Translations under genes and position numbers: made by a program
Shown: positions 26,163 to 35,051 of the stretch, piece after piece
How positions within the stretch are numbered: position 1 is the stretch's first letter
Layout: every line of letters starts with the position of its first letter
Notes under the pieces: model-generated
The model's input: only the letters and a program-made list of their open reading frames with translations
What the model was told of the DNA's origin: nothing
The model's database searches: none
Assembly: GCA_002390845.1 (NCBI GenBank)
Contig: DGQT01000042.1
Coordinates: forward strand, 124,001-188,000
Length of the DNA stretch: 64,000 nucleotides
From: Chitinophagaceae bacterium UBA4407
Lineage (GTDB): Bacteria > Bacteroidota > Bacteroidia > Chitinophagales > Chitinophagaceae
Direction: 5' to 3'

Positions 26163-27671
26163 TTACCATTCAGGGTTTTGAACAAGTTGAGGGTTTTTAT
26201 CTAACGCATTCAGCGGCAGAGGGTAAAACCGGCACTTGTTTAAATAACCCAACGGGCCGAGTACAGTAAGTGCATCGATGCCATCTGGGGCAGGCACCCA
26301 GCGAACGAGGTCGTAAAACCGTTCCCATTCCATACCAAATTCAGCTCTTCTTTCTTTCTTGATTGCTGTTCTCAACAGGCCCTGATCTGTAGTTGTAATT
26401 TGTGGTAAAACGGGGTTACTTCCCCTTGCTCGTGCCCTAACCTGTTCCAAATAACCTAATGCTTTTGATGCCTCTCCAATTTCATTTGCAGATTCGGCAG
26501 CCATTAACAATACGTCTGCATATCGAAGTACACGAACATTAAGCCACTGGCCAAACCGGTCGCCTGTTGCTGCCTGCCTTGCGGGGTCGGTGTACACCTT
26601 TTTATTCCACATGGGTTGTGCCAGGCCTATTGGCAATGTTCTGCCATAAATGCCGTCTGGTTGTCCTTCGTATAATATGGTTGCACCTCTTCTTGGGTCA
26701 CCGGTTTCATAAGAACCATCCAGTGCTGTAGTAGGAACATTAAAACCCCAGCCCAGATCCCAGTCTCCTGAACCACGGATGCCTTGTACCTGGTTGTATG
26801 AACTTCCATAAGTAACAGAGCCGTTTGTATTCTGGTAAAGCTGAATTTCAAATATGGATTCCGTTGAATTTTCGCCACTCTCTTTAAAGAAATCTGAATA
26901 ATTGCCTAACAACGAATACTGGCCTGAGTTGATTACCTGCTCGCACTTAGCCAAAGCTCCTGCCCAATCTTTACGATAAAGCTTCGTTTTGGCGTGTAAA
27001 GTATTGGCGGCTCCTTTAGTAAGCCTGCCCGGGAATTGATTGACCAATTGATTAACCCATGACATTGGTAAATTGGCATCAGCAAAGTCAAGGTCACTAT
27101 CTATAAAAGTATAGATTTCTGCCACTGTGTTCTTAGGCTTATTGGCATCGCCCGGTTGGTAAACTTTAAAATCAATAATCGGAACTTCACCATAATCCCT
27201 TACCAGGTCAAAATAAGCATATGCCCTCATGAATTTTGCCTCGGCCTCATTAACAAGGCTGGCAGGATCGGTTAATTTCAGGGAGTCTATTTCGTGCAAT
27301 ACATCATTGCAGGCATAAATAAAATTAAAATGGCCATCCCAATACCCATTCAACAACCAGTGATCTTTGGTATATTGGTAGTTATCCATCGCATCAGTTA
27401 ATTCGCCAATATCGCCGGGTGTGCTGCCTTTTTGGGCATCATCTGAACGAACACTTTTAAAGAAAAGGGTAGAAAGGTCTGCCATTCCTGATTCATCTCT
27501 TAGTTTGCCGTAAAGGCCAAATACTTTTCCTTCGAGGCCACCTACAGTTAAATCGCCATCAGTAGCAATACCAAGCGGTTTGCGGTCCAGAAAATTATTA
27601 CATCCTCCGGTTGCAATAAAAAGTATGACCGTTAAAATGAGAAGCCCTGGTTTATAAAAAAGCTGTTTCAT
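26163..27671 (-). CDS. SusD/RagB-family outer-membrane lipoprotein
   Basis: A 502-residue SusD-like nutrient-binding lipoprotein, lipobox ATGGC near 20-24 followed by NNFLDRKPLG. The tetratricopeptide-type helical core includes AEAKFMRAYAYFDLVRDYGEVPI near 143-165, and the C-terminal RKEFGMEWERFYDLVRW-type motif appears as RRAEFGMEWERFYDLVRW. It forms the lid of the SusC channel encoded immediately upstream. The glycan is not readable from sequence; the locus context suggests a beta-glucan. Confidence 0.95.
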   Translation of the reverse strand: MKQLFYKPGLLILTVILFIATGGCNNFLDRKPLGIATDGDLTVGGLEGKVFGLYGKLRDESGMADLSTLFFKSVRSDDAQKGSTPGDIGELTDAMDNYQYTKDHWLLNGYWDGHFNFIYACNDVLHEIDSLKLTDPASLVNEAEAKFMRAYAYFDLVRDYGEVPIIDFKVYQPGDANKPKNTVAEIYTFIDSDLDFADANLPMSWVNQLVNQFPGRLTKGAANTLHAKTKLYRKDWAGALAKCEQVINSGQYSLLGNYSDFFKESGENSTESIFEIQLYQNTNGSVTYGSSYNQVQGIRGSGDWDLGWGFNVPTTALDGSYETGDPRRGATILYEGQPDGIYGRTLPIGLAQPMWNKKVYTDPARQAATGDRFGQWLNVRVLRYADVLLMAAESANEIGEASKALGYLEQVRARARGSNPVLPQITTTDQGLLRTAIKKERRAEFGMEWERFYDLVRWVPAPDGIDALTVLGPLGYLNKCRFYPLPLNALDKNPQLVQNPEW

Positions 27672-27750
27672 AATATTTAAATTTTGTTTTATTAAGAACC
27701 CTGTCTGAATTTAGTTTTACTGATTGCATGTAAGCCAAAAGCTGCCATCT

Positions 27751-27811
27751 GTACAAATGATAAAGTGATTGCGACGCAACGAAGACGCCATAAAAAACCG
27801 ATGCTGGTATC
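27751..27811 (-). repeat. Element A variant unit (GTGATTGCGACGCAA subtype), reverse
   Basis: GTACAAATGATAAAGTGATTGCGACGCAA runs from 27751 to 27779 (written in parts: GTACAA, ATGATAAAGTGATT, GCGACGCAA), then GAAGACGCCATAAAA. An insertion of about 10 bases between GTACAA and the core distinguishes this subtype, also seen at 45922 and 48625. Confidence 0.75.
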
Positions 27812-27836
27812 GTGATTAATCACTTTTAGACAGTTT

Positions 27837-30800
27837 TTAAAATGTAAGATTTAAACCAACGGTTGTTATAGCTGGAATCGGGTATCCTCCGCCATCTATT
27901 CCAAATGCCGTAGCAGAACCTCCTGCTTCGGGTGTAAAGCCGGAATTATTTTTCCATGTTTTGAGGTTTTGCCCACTTACATAAATGCGCAATGAACTAA
28001 TATGAGCCCTGGCCAAAGCGTTTGCATTGAAAGTATAGCCTAGTTGTACGTTACGTAAACGTATGTAGCTGCCATCTTCAATCATATAAGTTGAGTTTAC
28101 TTTGTTTATTGCAAAATCGCCAACCCTGGGCTCCCAGTTAGAAGTACCGGGGCCGGTCCATCTGGCAAGCCTGTCTTCGCGGTAGTTGAACTGAGCAAAG
28201 CTGTTTCCGTTTCCAAACCCTCTCCAAACCTCATTGCCATATACGCCCTGAAAGTCTATGCCAATGTCAAAACCTTTATAATTGGCACTTGCTGAAAAGC
28301 CATAAATTAAATCTGGAGTAGGGTTACCAATCAATTGCCTGTCTTTTTCGTTGATGATGTTATCGCCGTTAAGGTCTTTATATTTAAGATCGCCTGGGCC
28401 GTAGGCTCCAAAGTAAGAGGCATCAGGGCTTTTTGCCTTATCTGCATTTGACTGATAAATTCCGTCAACAACCCATCCGTAAAAATATCCAATGGGCAAA
28501 CCGGCTTCTGAAATCGACTGACCTGCATCAATTTTATAACCATCTTTGAAAATAGATAATACCTTATTTTTAATGGTGGTGATATTACCTGATAGATTAT
28601 ACCCAAAGCCTGACTTAAAACTTTGAGACCATGATGCCTGGAATTCAAATCCCTTATTTTCAATAGAACCCGAATTGGTATAGAAATTGGCTGCACCATC
28701 ATTTACAAACGCAAGTAGATCGTTTGTTTTTTTGTGATAATAATTAGCATCAAAATGAAGTTTGCGACCAAACATATCCAGTTCTAAACCTCCTTCGTAT
28801 GAATTTACCGTTTCCCACTTAAGCGTTGGATTGTTGCGGTAAGCTAATTGGTAAGCCGGTACTATAAGTTCACCAAACACCGCAGAAGCCCCCGGTTGAT
28901 AATTTGGATAATAAGGATAATGAACCGCATTGTACTGGTTGCCCAATTTACCAACAGACCCTTTTAATTTTAAGTAGTCGAAAATATGCTGGTTGGCCAT
29001 AAAATTTTCTTTACTCACTTCCCATGCACCGCCAAGCGCCCAAAAATCATCGAACCTTTGAGCAGGTGAAATTTCTGAGGATCCGTCTCTTCTGTAAGAC
29101 CCGTTCAGGAGATATTTTCCTTTATAATTATACAACACACGGAACAGACCTGAAGCAGTACTTCTTTCCCATTGGTCAGAGTTGGAAACCCTGGTACTAG
29201 GATCTCCGTAAGGGAATACATTAAGGTACCACCATCTTTTATCATTCGGGATAGGATCGCCGGTAGGAGATTGTAACACAGAACCGCTAATTGAACTGAA
29301 ATCTTCGTAGTAGGTGGTAAAGCCTGCAAGTGCAGTTAAGCCATGATCGCCAAATTGCTTTTTGTAAGTTAGCACATAGTCTTGCTGAAACTTTTGATAA
29401 GTATTCTTAAATTGACCAACGCTGGTGCGGGTATAGCCGCCTTGCAGGGCGATTGTATCAATTTCTGCAGCGTATACATATATCAATGGTGTATAATTTC
29501 TGCCGTCGTTAAACCCAAAATCAGCCTGCACGTTTGCCCTGAAAGTAAAGTTCTTTAAGAAATTTACTTCTGCATAAACACTTCCCAACAACCGTTGCTC
29601 ACGGGAAAGTTGTGTATTTTTAGTTTCTTCAACTCCCATTACGGGGTTTCCTATTTGGGGACCGCCAATTAATTCAGGAAGTTTATTATACACCCCAAAC
29701 CTGTTATCCTTTCCGGCGGAAACAATAGGAGTAGCAATTAATGCACCTGAAAAAGAATGTAACTGCGGAAGATCAGACCGGTAGCCAGTTATATTATAGC
29801 CAATTTTAAAGACTTTACTTACTTTTAATTCATCACTCATGGTAAGGATGAATTTATTAAGGTTTTCATAGTTTATTAATCCCTCTTCCTTAATATAGCC
29901 TGCACTCATGTAAAATTTATTTTTATCAGTGCCGCTTGATATGCTCACATTATTGGAATTAATGATTGCATTTTTGTTTGATATTAAACTGATCCAGTCT
30001 GAATTACCGGTAAACAAATTATAGTCTGCATAAGGTGGGTTGCCCTCATTCACGTTTTCCTCATCAAAAAGTGTTTTATAACCCGATGCATCAGTTAATT
30101 TTACTTTGTCAACAATTGTTTTAAAACCTATTGATGAGTTAACATTCACAACAAGTTTCCCGGCCTTTGCTTTTTTTGTAGTGATAATAATTACACCATT
30201 AGCGCCCCGTACACCAAATATGGCCAAAGACGAAGGATCTTTCAATATTTCTATTGATTCAATATCAGCAGGGTTTATATAACTGATATTATCATTAAAT
30301 ATTCCATCAACAACATATAGTGGTTTGGTTTGGTTAAGGCTTCCTGTACCACGAATGCGGATATCGGGTTCCTGCCCTGGCTGCCCGCTGTTTACTACAC
30401 TTAACCCCGCTACTTTTCCCTGTAAAGAGGCCACCGGGTTTGTATTGGGTTTATCAGAAACCTCTTTACCCGAAATCTTTACAATAGAGCCGGTTAAATC
30501 TCTTTTACTCGCAGTTCCATAACCAATTACCACCACCTGGTCAAGTTGTTTTGTTGATAAAGCAAGGGTAATATTTATATCTTTTTTTCCGGATACTGTG
30601 ATCTCCTGCGCATCGTAACCTACATAAGAAAATACCAGCACATCATTATCCTGTGCGTCAATAGAAAATAGCCCTTGCGCATTTGTTGTTGTACCCCGGC
30701 TACTGCCCTTAATTTGTACCGAAACGCCGGATAATGGCGCATTGTTTTCTCCAATAACCGACCCGCTGATTATAGCTTTTACCTCGTCTGCGCCTTCATC

Positions 30801-31154
30801 TGCTTTTTTTATAATAACGAGGTTATTTTGCATCAGTTCATAAGAAAGATAGGTATTGGCAAACACCTGGTCCAACACCTGTTTTAAATCAGCATCCTGA
30901 ACCGATAAGTCAATTTTTTGCTGCAAATCCGTTAACTGGGTATTGTACAAAAAACGGTAATTTGTTTGCTTTTCAATAGACGAAAGAATGCTGCTGATTT
31001 CAGTTTTTTTCAACTTTAAATTAATTTTTTGCTGACTAAACCCATCTGCCGATGCGTTAAGTGAAAAAATCATCATTAGTAAAACTGTAAGTTTCATAGT
31101 CAAAAATAATTGATGGAATAACGGCCTTTTTTCAGTTGTCTGAAAACATTTCAT
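27837..31154 (-). CDS. SusC/RagA-family TonB-dependent transporter with STN domain
   Basis: A 1105-residue outer-membrane receptor. Residues about 20-38 form the signal peptide. An STN (secretin/TonB N-terminal) domain follows (LKKTEISSILSSIEKQTNYRFLYN), then a carboxypeptidase-D-like beta-sandwich (ISGSVIGENNAPLSGVSVQIKG, about 128-205), the plug with VVIGYGTASKRDLTGSI near 208, IRIRGTGSLNQTKPLYVVDGIF-type TonB plug motif, and a 22-strand barrel ending in TVGLNLTF with a terminal Phe. The STN domain is the part that signals to a FecR anti-sigma factor, and fecR and the ECF sigma gene lie directly upstream. It imports oligosaccharides with SusD. Confidence 0.95.
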   Translation of the reverse strand: MKCFQTTEKRPLFHQLFLTMKLTVLLMMIFSLNASADGFSQQKINLKLKKTEISSILSSIEKQTNYRFLYNTQLTDLQQKIDLSVQDADLKQVLDQVFANTYLSYELMQNNLVIIKKADEGADEVKAIISGSVIGENNAPLSGVSVQIKGSSRGTTTNAQGLFSIDAQDNDVLVFSYVGYDAQEITVSGKKDINITLALSTKQLDQVVVIGYGTASKRDLTGSIVKISGKEVSDKPNTNPVASLQGKVAGLSVVNSGQPGQEPDIRIRGTGSLNQTKPLYVVDGIFNDNISYINPADIESIEILKDPSSLAIFGVRGANGVIIITTKKAKAGKLVVNVNSSIGFKTIVDKVKLTDASGYKTLFDEENVNEGNPPYADYNLFTGNSDWISLISNKNAIINSNNVSISSGTDKNKFYMSAGYIKEEGLINYENLNKFILTMSDELKVSKVFKIGYNITGYRSDLPQLHSFSGALIATPIVSAGKDNRFGVYNKLPELIGGPQIGNPVMGVEETKNTQLSREQRLLGSVYAEVNFLKNFTFRANVQADFGFNDGRNYTPLIYVYAAEIDTIALQGGYTRTSVGQFKNTYQKFQQDYVLTYKKQFGDHGLTALAGFTTYYEDFSSISGSVLQSPTGDPIPNDKRWWYLNVFPYGDPSTRVSNSDQWERSTASGLFRVLYNYKGKYLLNGSYRRDGSSEISPAQRFDDFWALGGAWEVSKENFMANQHIFDYLKLKGSVGKLGNQYNAVHYPYYPNYQPGASAVFGELIVPAYQLAYRNNPTLKWETVNSYEGGLELDMFGRKLHFDANYYHKKTNDLLAFVNDGAANFYTNSGSIENKGFEFQASWSQSFKSGFGYNLSGNITTIKNKVLSIFKDGYKIDAGQSISEAGLPIGYFYGWVVDGIYQSNADKAKSPDASYFGAYGPGDLKYKDLNGDNIINEKDRQLIGNPTPDLIYGFSASANYKGFDIGIDFQGVYGNEVWRGFGNGNSFAQFNYREDRLARWTGPGTSNWEPRVGDFAINKVNSTYMIEDGSYIRLRNVQLGYTFNANALARAHISSLRIYVSGQNLKTWKNNSGFTPEAGGSATAFGIDGGGYPIPAITTVGLNLTF

Positions 31155-31351
31155 ACTTTAGATATTATGGGTTAAACAATCCATCCGCCGCGGCGGGTGG
31201 TATTACACACACGTTAAACCTGTTTTTTACGGGAGGTGCGCCAACACCTTCCGTTTTTTTTGTGTTATTTGGGATGCAGGTTATTTAAATGTTCGAGCAG
31301 TTGTTTCATTAAGCAATCGTTTTTTATAAACTGTTAATACGAATTTTTTTT

Positions 31352-31499
31352 GAGCCCGGCAGCAGTTATAAATTAAGCGTTCCTTGCGTCGCACACTTGT
31401 ACTGTTGATTCTTTGTTCGACAGTTGACCGTCGACTGCTGTTCCGAACGTACAAGTGAGTGACACAACAGGCGATCACCAAAGAACAAATGCCTGGTAC
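31352..31499. repeat. Element A pair with GTCGAC interior
   Basis: Outer end GAGCCCGGC at 31352-31360, forward GCG-type core at 31384-31402, reverse GTG-type core at 31449-31467, outer end GCCTGGTAC at 31491-31499. The interior has GTTCGACAGTTGACCGTCGAC. The remaining part of the 31155-31505 gap (31155-31351) shows only AT-rich leader sequence with a short CCGCCGCGG stretch near 31188. Confidence 0.88.
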
Positions 31500-31505
31500 A
31501 AAACC

Positions 31506-32624
31506 CTATTTATTTTTATTAATACTGCTTACAATTATCGTTTGGTTATTTATGCTGTAATCGAATCGCGATGCGGCTTTCAGCGCCACAAAAGCCTGCT
31601 GCACCGTTTCTGTTTCAAATGATCCGTAGAAGCTTAACTGCTTAACCTGATCGTCTTTAAAAACAATAGTAACATTATACCAGCGCTCTAATTTTTTTGC
31701 CAACTCTTCAAAATTGTCTCCTTTAAATTCAAGGCGGTTATAAACCCACGCAGTTTCAATCTTTTCTTTTTCGGTTTGTGTGGTATCCAGATTTTTAATA
31801 ATAAAATCTTTACTTGCGGCGGCAGCAACCGGCTTGTTATTGTAAGGCAAGTTTACTTCGTTATTCGCTGCAATCTTGTCTACAATAAGTTTTTCGTTGG
31901 GGTGAATAAAGATGGGCTTTTCATTTGTATTGCCATTTTTTGTAACCTGCACCAGGCCGCGCAATAAAGTAGTTTCTATGGTTTTATCTGTGGCATAAGA
32001 TTTTACGTTAAATGCAGTGCCCAATACCCGAATATCATACCCGGAAACATGAACGATGAAAGGCCTTTGCGGTTGTTTTACCACATCAAAATACGCTTCC
32101 CCATCAAGGGTTACTTCGCGTGTTGTGCCTGTAAAATTTTGTTTGTAAGAAATATGCGAGCCGGCGTTTAACCAAACTGTAGAACCATCGGGAAGTATGG
32201 TGCGGGTTCTGCTTCCATTTTCAGCTACAATCGTTTGAATATTGGTGCTTTTTTCTGCAGCATTGTTTTTATTAAACATCCATATGCCTACGGTAATAAA
32301 AAGCAAAACAGCCGCGGCAGTAAGACCGAAAAAAAACCTGCGGTTAGCTTTTGGCGCAACAGGCGGGGCTTGTTCTTCAACAGACTCCTGGCGGGCCAGC
32401 TTTAGAATACGTAGTATATTTTGCTTTTCATTTTCGTTTATGGTTTCATCGGTTTCGTTTTCATTTGCAACCCACATCCTTCTCAACAGTTCATATTGCT
32501 GCTGAGCTGCAGTATCCTGCAACATTAATTGCTGTAATTCCTGCTCTTCTCCGGCAGTTGCTTCGCTGCTTAAAGAACGGGACATTAAGAACCAAATCTT
32601 GTTATTTCTGGATTGTTGCTGCAT
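31506..32624 (-). CDS. FecR-family anti-sigma factor
   Basis: I choose the ATG at 32624, just downstream of the sigma gene, rather than 32750, which would overlap it; this gives 372 residues. The N-terminal region is the cytosolic sigma-binding part, one membrane segment (RFFFGLTAAAVLLFITVGIW) follows at about residue 105-125, then the periplasmic FecR domain (ILPDGSTVWLNAGS, VTLDGEAYFDV, RVLGTAFNVKSY) and a C-terminal DUF4974 STN-like domain (LEFKGDNFEELAKKLERWYNV). It should hold the adjacent ECF sigma factor inactive until SusC reports substrate. Confidence 0.92.
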   Translation of the reverse strand: MQQQSRNNKIWFLMSRSLSSEATAGEEQELQQLMLQDTAAQQQYELLRRMWVANENETDETINENEKQNILRILKLARQESVEEQAPPVAPKANRRFFFGLTAAAVLLFITVGIWMFNKNNAAEKSTNIQTIVAENGSRTRTILPDGSTVWLNAGSHISYKQNFTGTTREVTLDGEAYFDVVKQPQRPFIVHVSGYDIRVLGTAFNVKSYATDKTIETTLLRGLVQVTKNGNTNEKPIFIHPNEKLIVDKIAANNEVNLPYNNKPVAAAASKDFIIKNLDTTQTEKEKIETAWVYNRLEFKGDNFEELAKKLERWYNVTIVFKDDQVKQLSFYGSFETETVQQAFVALKAASRFDYSINNQTIIVSSINKNK

Positions 32625-32682
32625 ATCGCTGCACAAATGACACATAGAAAAAGGGTATCTACTAAAACGTCGGATAAAAAAG

Positions 32683-33282
32683 TCAGGATTTTTTTTTCGG
32701 GGAAATTGCAAACCTGTTTTTATTGGGTTTTTCAAGATGTAATGCGGCACAAATTCGTTTTACGGCAATAGCCATTTGTACATCAATCGTGTTTACAGCA
32801 ATATTTAAAATCTGCGAAACTTCTTTGTATTTTAAACCATCTTCTCTCACCAGTTTAAAGATCATTTTACAGCGCGGCGGTAAATCATCAACCGCTTTTT
32901 GCATGCGCTGAAACATCTCCTTCGTAATCATTAATTCATCGGCATTATTGCCAGAATATTTCAGCTCTATTTCAATAGAATCAAACGGTTCCGTGACGAG
33001 CTCTTTCGCTTTACGCGAAAGCCTGTTTAAAGATTGGTTTTTTACAGCAATGTATAAGTAAACCGTAATGTTTTCTATTTCCTTTATTTTATCGCGCCTG
33101 TTCCACAGTTTTACAAAAATATCGTCTACAACTTCTTCTGCTATCTCGTTGCTGCGGGTAATGGCGCGGGAAAAATGGCGCAGTTTATTATGAAACGCTT
33201 TATAAAGCTCACTCAGCATTATTTCATTGCCAGCGGCAATGCCCAACTGAATATCGCGGAGATTGTTCGTCATATTAAACAA
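32683..33282 (-). CDS. ECF-type RNA polymerase sigma factor (SusC/FecR-linked)
   Basis: A 199-residue sigma-70-family ECF factor. Region 2 is shown by ITRSNEIAEEVVDDIFVKLWNRRDKI near 40-66 and region 4 by LPPRCKMIFKLVREDGLKYKEVSQILNIAVNTIDVQM near 137-173. Basic residues (NKNRFAISPKKKS) end the protein. A start at the second Met (33273) is also possible. Gene order sigma, fecR, susC, susD is the standard trans-envelope signalling set, so it is expected to turn on the downstream polysaccharide locus. Confidence 0.95.
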   Translation of the reverse strand: MFNMTNNLRDIQLGIAAGNEIMLSELYKAFHNKLRHFSRAITRSNEIAEEVVDDIFVKLWNRRDKIKEIENITVYLYIAVKNQSLNRLSRKAKELVTEPFDSIEIELKYSGNNADELMITKEMFQRMQKAVDDLPPRCKMIFKLVREDGLKYKEVSQILNIAVNTIDVQMAIAVKRICAALHLEKPNKNRFAISPKKKS

Positions 33283-33351
33283 GCAGTAACAGAAAGCTTA
33301 AACAAATGTCACTCAATCAATCAATTTATCTTGATTTATTTTGTACTCAAC

Positions 33352-33384
33352 GCAATTTACACACTAACATAAGTTAGTGCAAAA
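33352..33384 (-). promoter_or_regulatory. Candidate sigma-gene promoter with palindromic operator in the spacer
   Basis: On the minus strand TTTTG (33384-33380) is followed after 20 bases by TAAATTGC (33359-33352), close to the Bacteroidota TTTG-N20-TAnnTTTG promoter. The spacer is almost exactly filled by an 18-base inverted repeat, CACTAAC-ATAA-GTTAGTG (33362-33379). It lies 70 bases before the sigma gene. A repressor or self-regulation site is inferred from position only. Confidence 0.45.
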
Positions 33385-33436
33385 CTATAATTCATTATTT
33401 TTGTTGACGTATTGAAATTCTAAGTTCTTTATTTAT

Positions 33437-33652
33437 GATCCCGGCTTTATGTCAGCAATCAACATCGTTGCGTCGCACTCTTGTACACAAGAATAGCTAT
33501 GAACTTTGGGCTGCAAGCAATAAGCTGTTGTATTTTTGCCGGCAGCTTAAGATGCAGCCTGCAGCTGATGGTTCGGCTTCGCTCACCACTGTTCCGAACG
33601 TACAAGAGTGCGACGCAAGAAAAGTTCAATTGAAAAACCAAAAGCCGGGTTC
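33437..33652. repeat. Element A pair (both GCG type)
   Basis: Outer end GATCCCGGC at 33437-33445, forward core TTGCGTCGCACTCTTGTAC at 33468-33486, reverse core GTACAAGAGTGCGACGCAA at 33600-33618, outer end AAGCCGGGTTC at 33642-33652. Interior about 113 bases without the known modules. It separates the sigma gene from paaA; 33283-33351 is AT-rich leader. Confidence 0.88.
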
Positions 33653-33684
33653 AACATATTTCTTTAAAAATTAAAATTTTAGAT

Positions 33685-34638
33685 ATGCCAGTTCACGATT
33701 TAGAAAAAACATTTTTAGACAAGATTGAACGCGAAGTAAAAATCGAGCCACGCGACTGGATGCCCGATGCGTATCGTAAAAATTTGATACGGCAGATAAG
33801 CCAGCACGCACACAGCGAGATTGTAGGTATGCTGCCCGAAGGCAACTGGATTACCCGTGCACCATCTTTAAAAAGAAAGGCTATTCTTATTGCCAAAGCT
33901 CAGGACGAAGCAGGGCATGGATTATACCTGTATTCAGCCACAGAAACACTCGGTACTTCGAGAGAAGAAACCATTAACGATCTGCACAGCGGCAAAGCCA
34001 AATACTCTTCCATTTTCAATTACCCAACGCTTAGCTGGGCCGATATTGGTGCTATCGGCTGGCTGGTTGATGGAGCGGCAATCATCAACCAGGTAATGCT
34101 TTGCAGAACATCTTACGGGCCTTATGCAAGAGCCATGGTGCGTATTTGCAGGGAAGAGAGTTTTCACCAACGCCAGGGCTTCGAAATTTTATTGGTACTT
34201 TCAAGAGGCAGTGCCGAACAGAAAGCCATGTGCCAGGATGCACTCAACCGCTGGTGGTGGCCTTCTCTGATGATGTTTGGCCCAAGGGATAGCGACTCCA
34301 CCCACTCCGATCAAAGTATGAAATGGAAGATTAAGCGCATGAGCAATGATGAACTGCGCCAGAAATTTATTGATATGATTGCCGAGCAGGTAAAAGTGTT
34401 GGGCATGACTTTACCCGATCCTGATCTTAAATGGAACGAAGAAAGAAAACATTACGATTTTGGCGCAATAGACTGGGCAGAATTCTGGAACGTAGTTAAA
34501 GGCAACGGCCCCTGCAACAAGCAACGCATAGAAGCAAGAACAAAAGCATGGGATGAGGGTGCATGGGTACGTGAAGCTGCTGTTGCTTACGCAGAAAAAA
34601 GAAAAGAAAAATCTAAATCGGCATTGGAAGCAGCATAA
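33685..34638 (+). CDS. paaA: Phenylacetyl-CoA 1,2-epoxidase catalytic subunit PaaA
   Basis: A 317-residue di-iron oxygenase subunit that, with PaaB, PaaC and reductase PaaE, converts phenylacetyl-CoA to its ring-1,2-epoxide. Ferritin-like iron ligands are visible as AQDEAGH near 72-78 (Glu-x-x-His) and REESFH near 155-160. PSLKRKAILIAKAQDE and NRWWWPSLMMFGP are typical PaaA stretches, and the length matches the family. First gene of the paaA-paaB-(IVP)-paaC-paaD run; 15 bases separate it from paaB. Confidence 0.95.
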   Translation: MPVHDLEKTFLDKIEREVKIEPRDWMPDAYRKNLIRQISQHAHSEIVGMLPEGNWITRAPSLKRKAILIAKAQDEAGHGLYLYSATETLGTSREETINDLHSGKAKYSSIFNYPTLSWADIGAIGWLVDGAAIINQVMLCRTSYGPYARAMVRICREESFHQRQGFEILLVLSRGSAEQKAMCQDALNRWWWPSLMMFGPRDSDSTHSDQSMKWKIKRMSNDELRQKFIDMIAEQVKVLGMTLPDPDLKWNEERKHYDFGAIDWAEFWNVVKGNGPCNKQRIEARTKAWDEGAWVREAAVAYAEKRKEKSKSALEAA

Positions 34639-34653
34639 AAATTAAAGGCAAAT

Positions 34654-35040
34654 ATGATACACATAAGAAAATATTACTACGGAGATTTTGGCGAAAGTGG
34701 TTCTGGTGAAACAACCACAAACAACAAAAAAAATATTGCTCCTGCAAACAATACAACCGGTCACGACTGGCCATTGTGGGAAGTTTTCATCCGCAGCAAG
34801 CAAGGCTTAGATCATAAGCACATGGGCAGCCTCCATGCTGCCGACGCCCAAATGGCAATAGAAAATGCAAGAGATGTTTATACCAGAAGAATGGAAGGCG
34901 TAAGCATTTGGGTTGTGGAAAGCCAGCACATACATGCAAGTAATCCAGATGAGGCTGAAAGCCTTTATGATCCGGCAAATGATAAAGCATACAGGCACCC
35001 CACTTTTTATGATTTGCCTGATGAAGTAAAGCATATGTGA
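34654..35040 (+). CDS. paaB: Phenylacetyl-CoA epoxidase subunit PaaB
   Basis: A 128-residue structural subunit. From about residue 38 it matches PaaB: WPLWEVFIRSKQGLDHKHMGSLHA, ENARDVYTRRMEGVSIWVV, DEAESLYDPANDKAYRHP. The first 37 residues, Asn/Thr/Gly-rich, are longer than in many PaaB proteins and probably form a flexible tail. Its stop is directly followed by the left inverted repeat of the inserted four-helix-bundle cassette, which parts it from paaC by 450 bases. Confidence 0.93.
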   Translation: MIHIRKYYYGDFGESGSGETTTNNKKNIAPANNTTGHDWPLWEVFIRSKQGLDHKHMGSLHAADAQMAIENARDVYTRRMEGVSIWVVESQHIHASNPDEAESLYDPANDKAYRHPTFYDLPDEVKHM

Positions 35041-35051
35041 GGAAGGAATTA

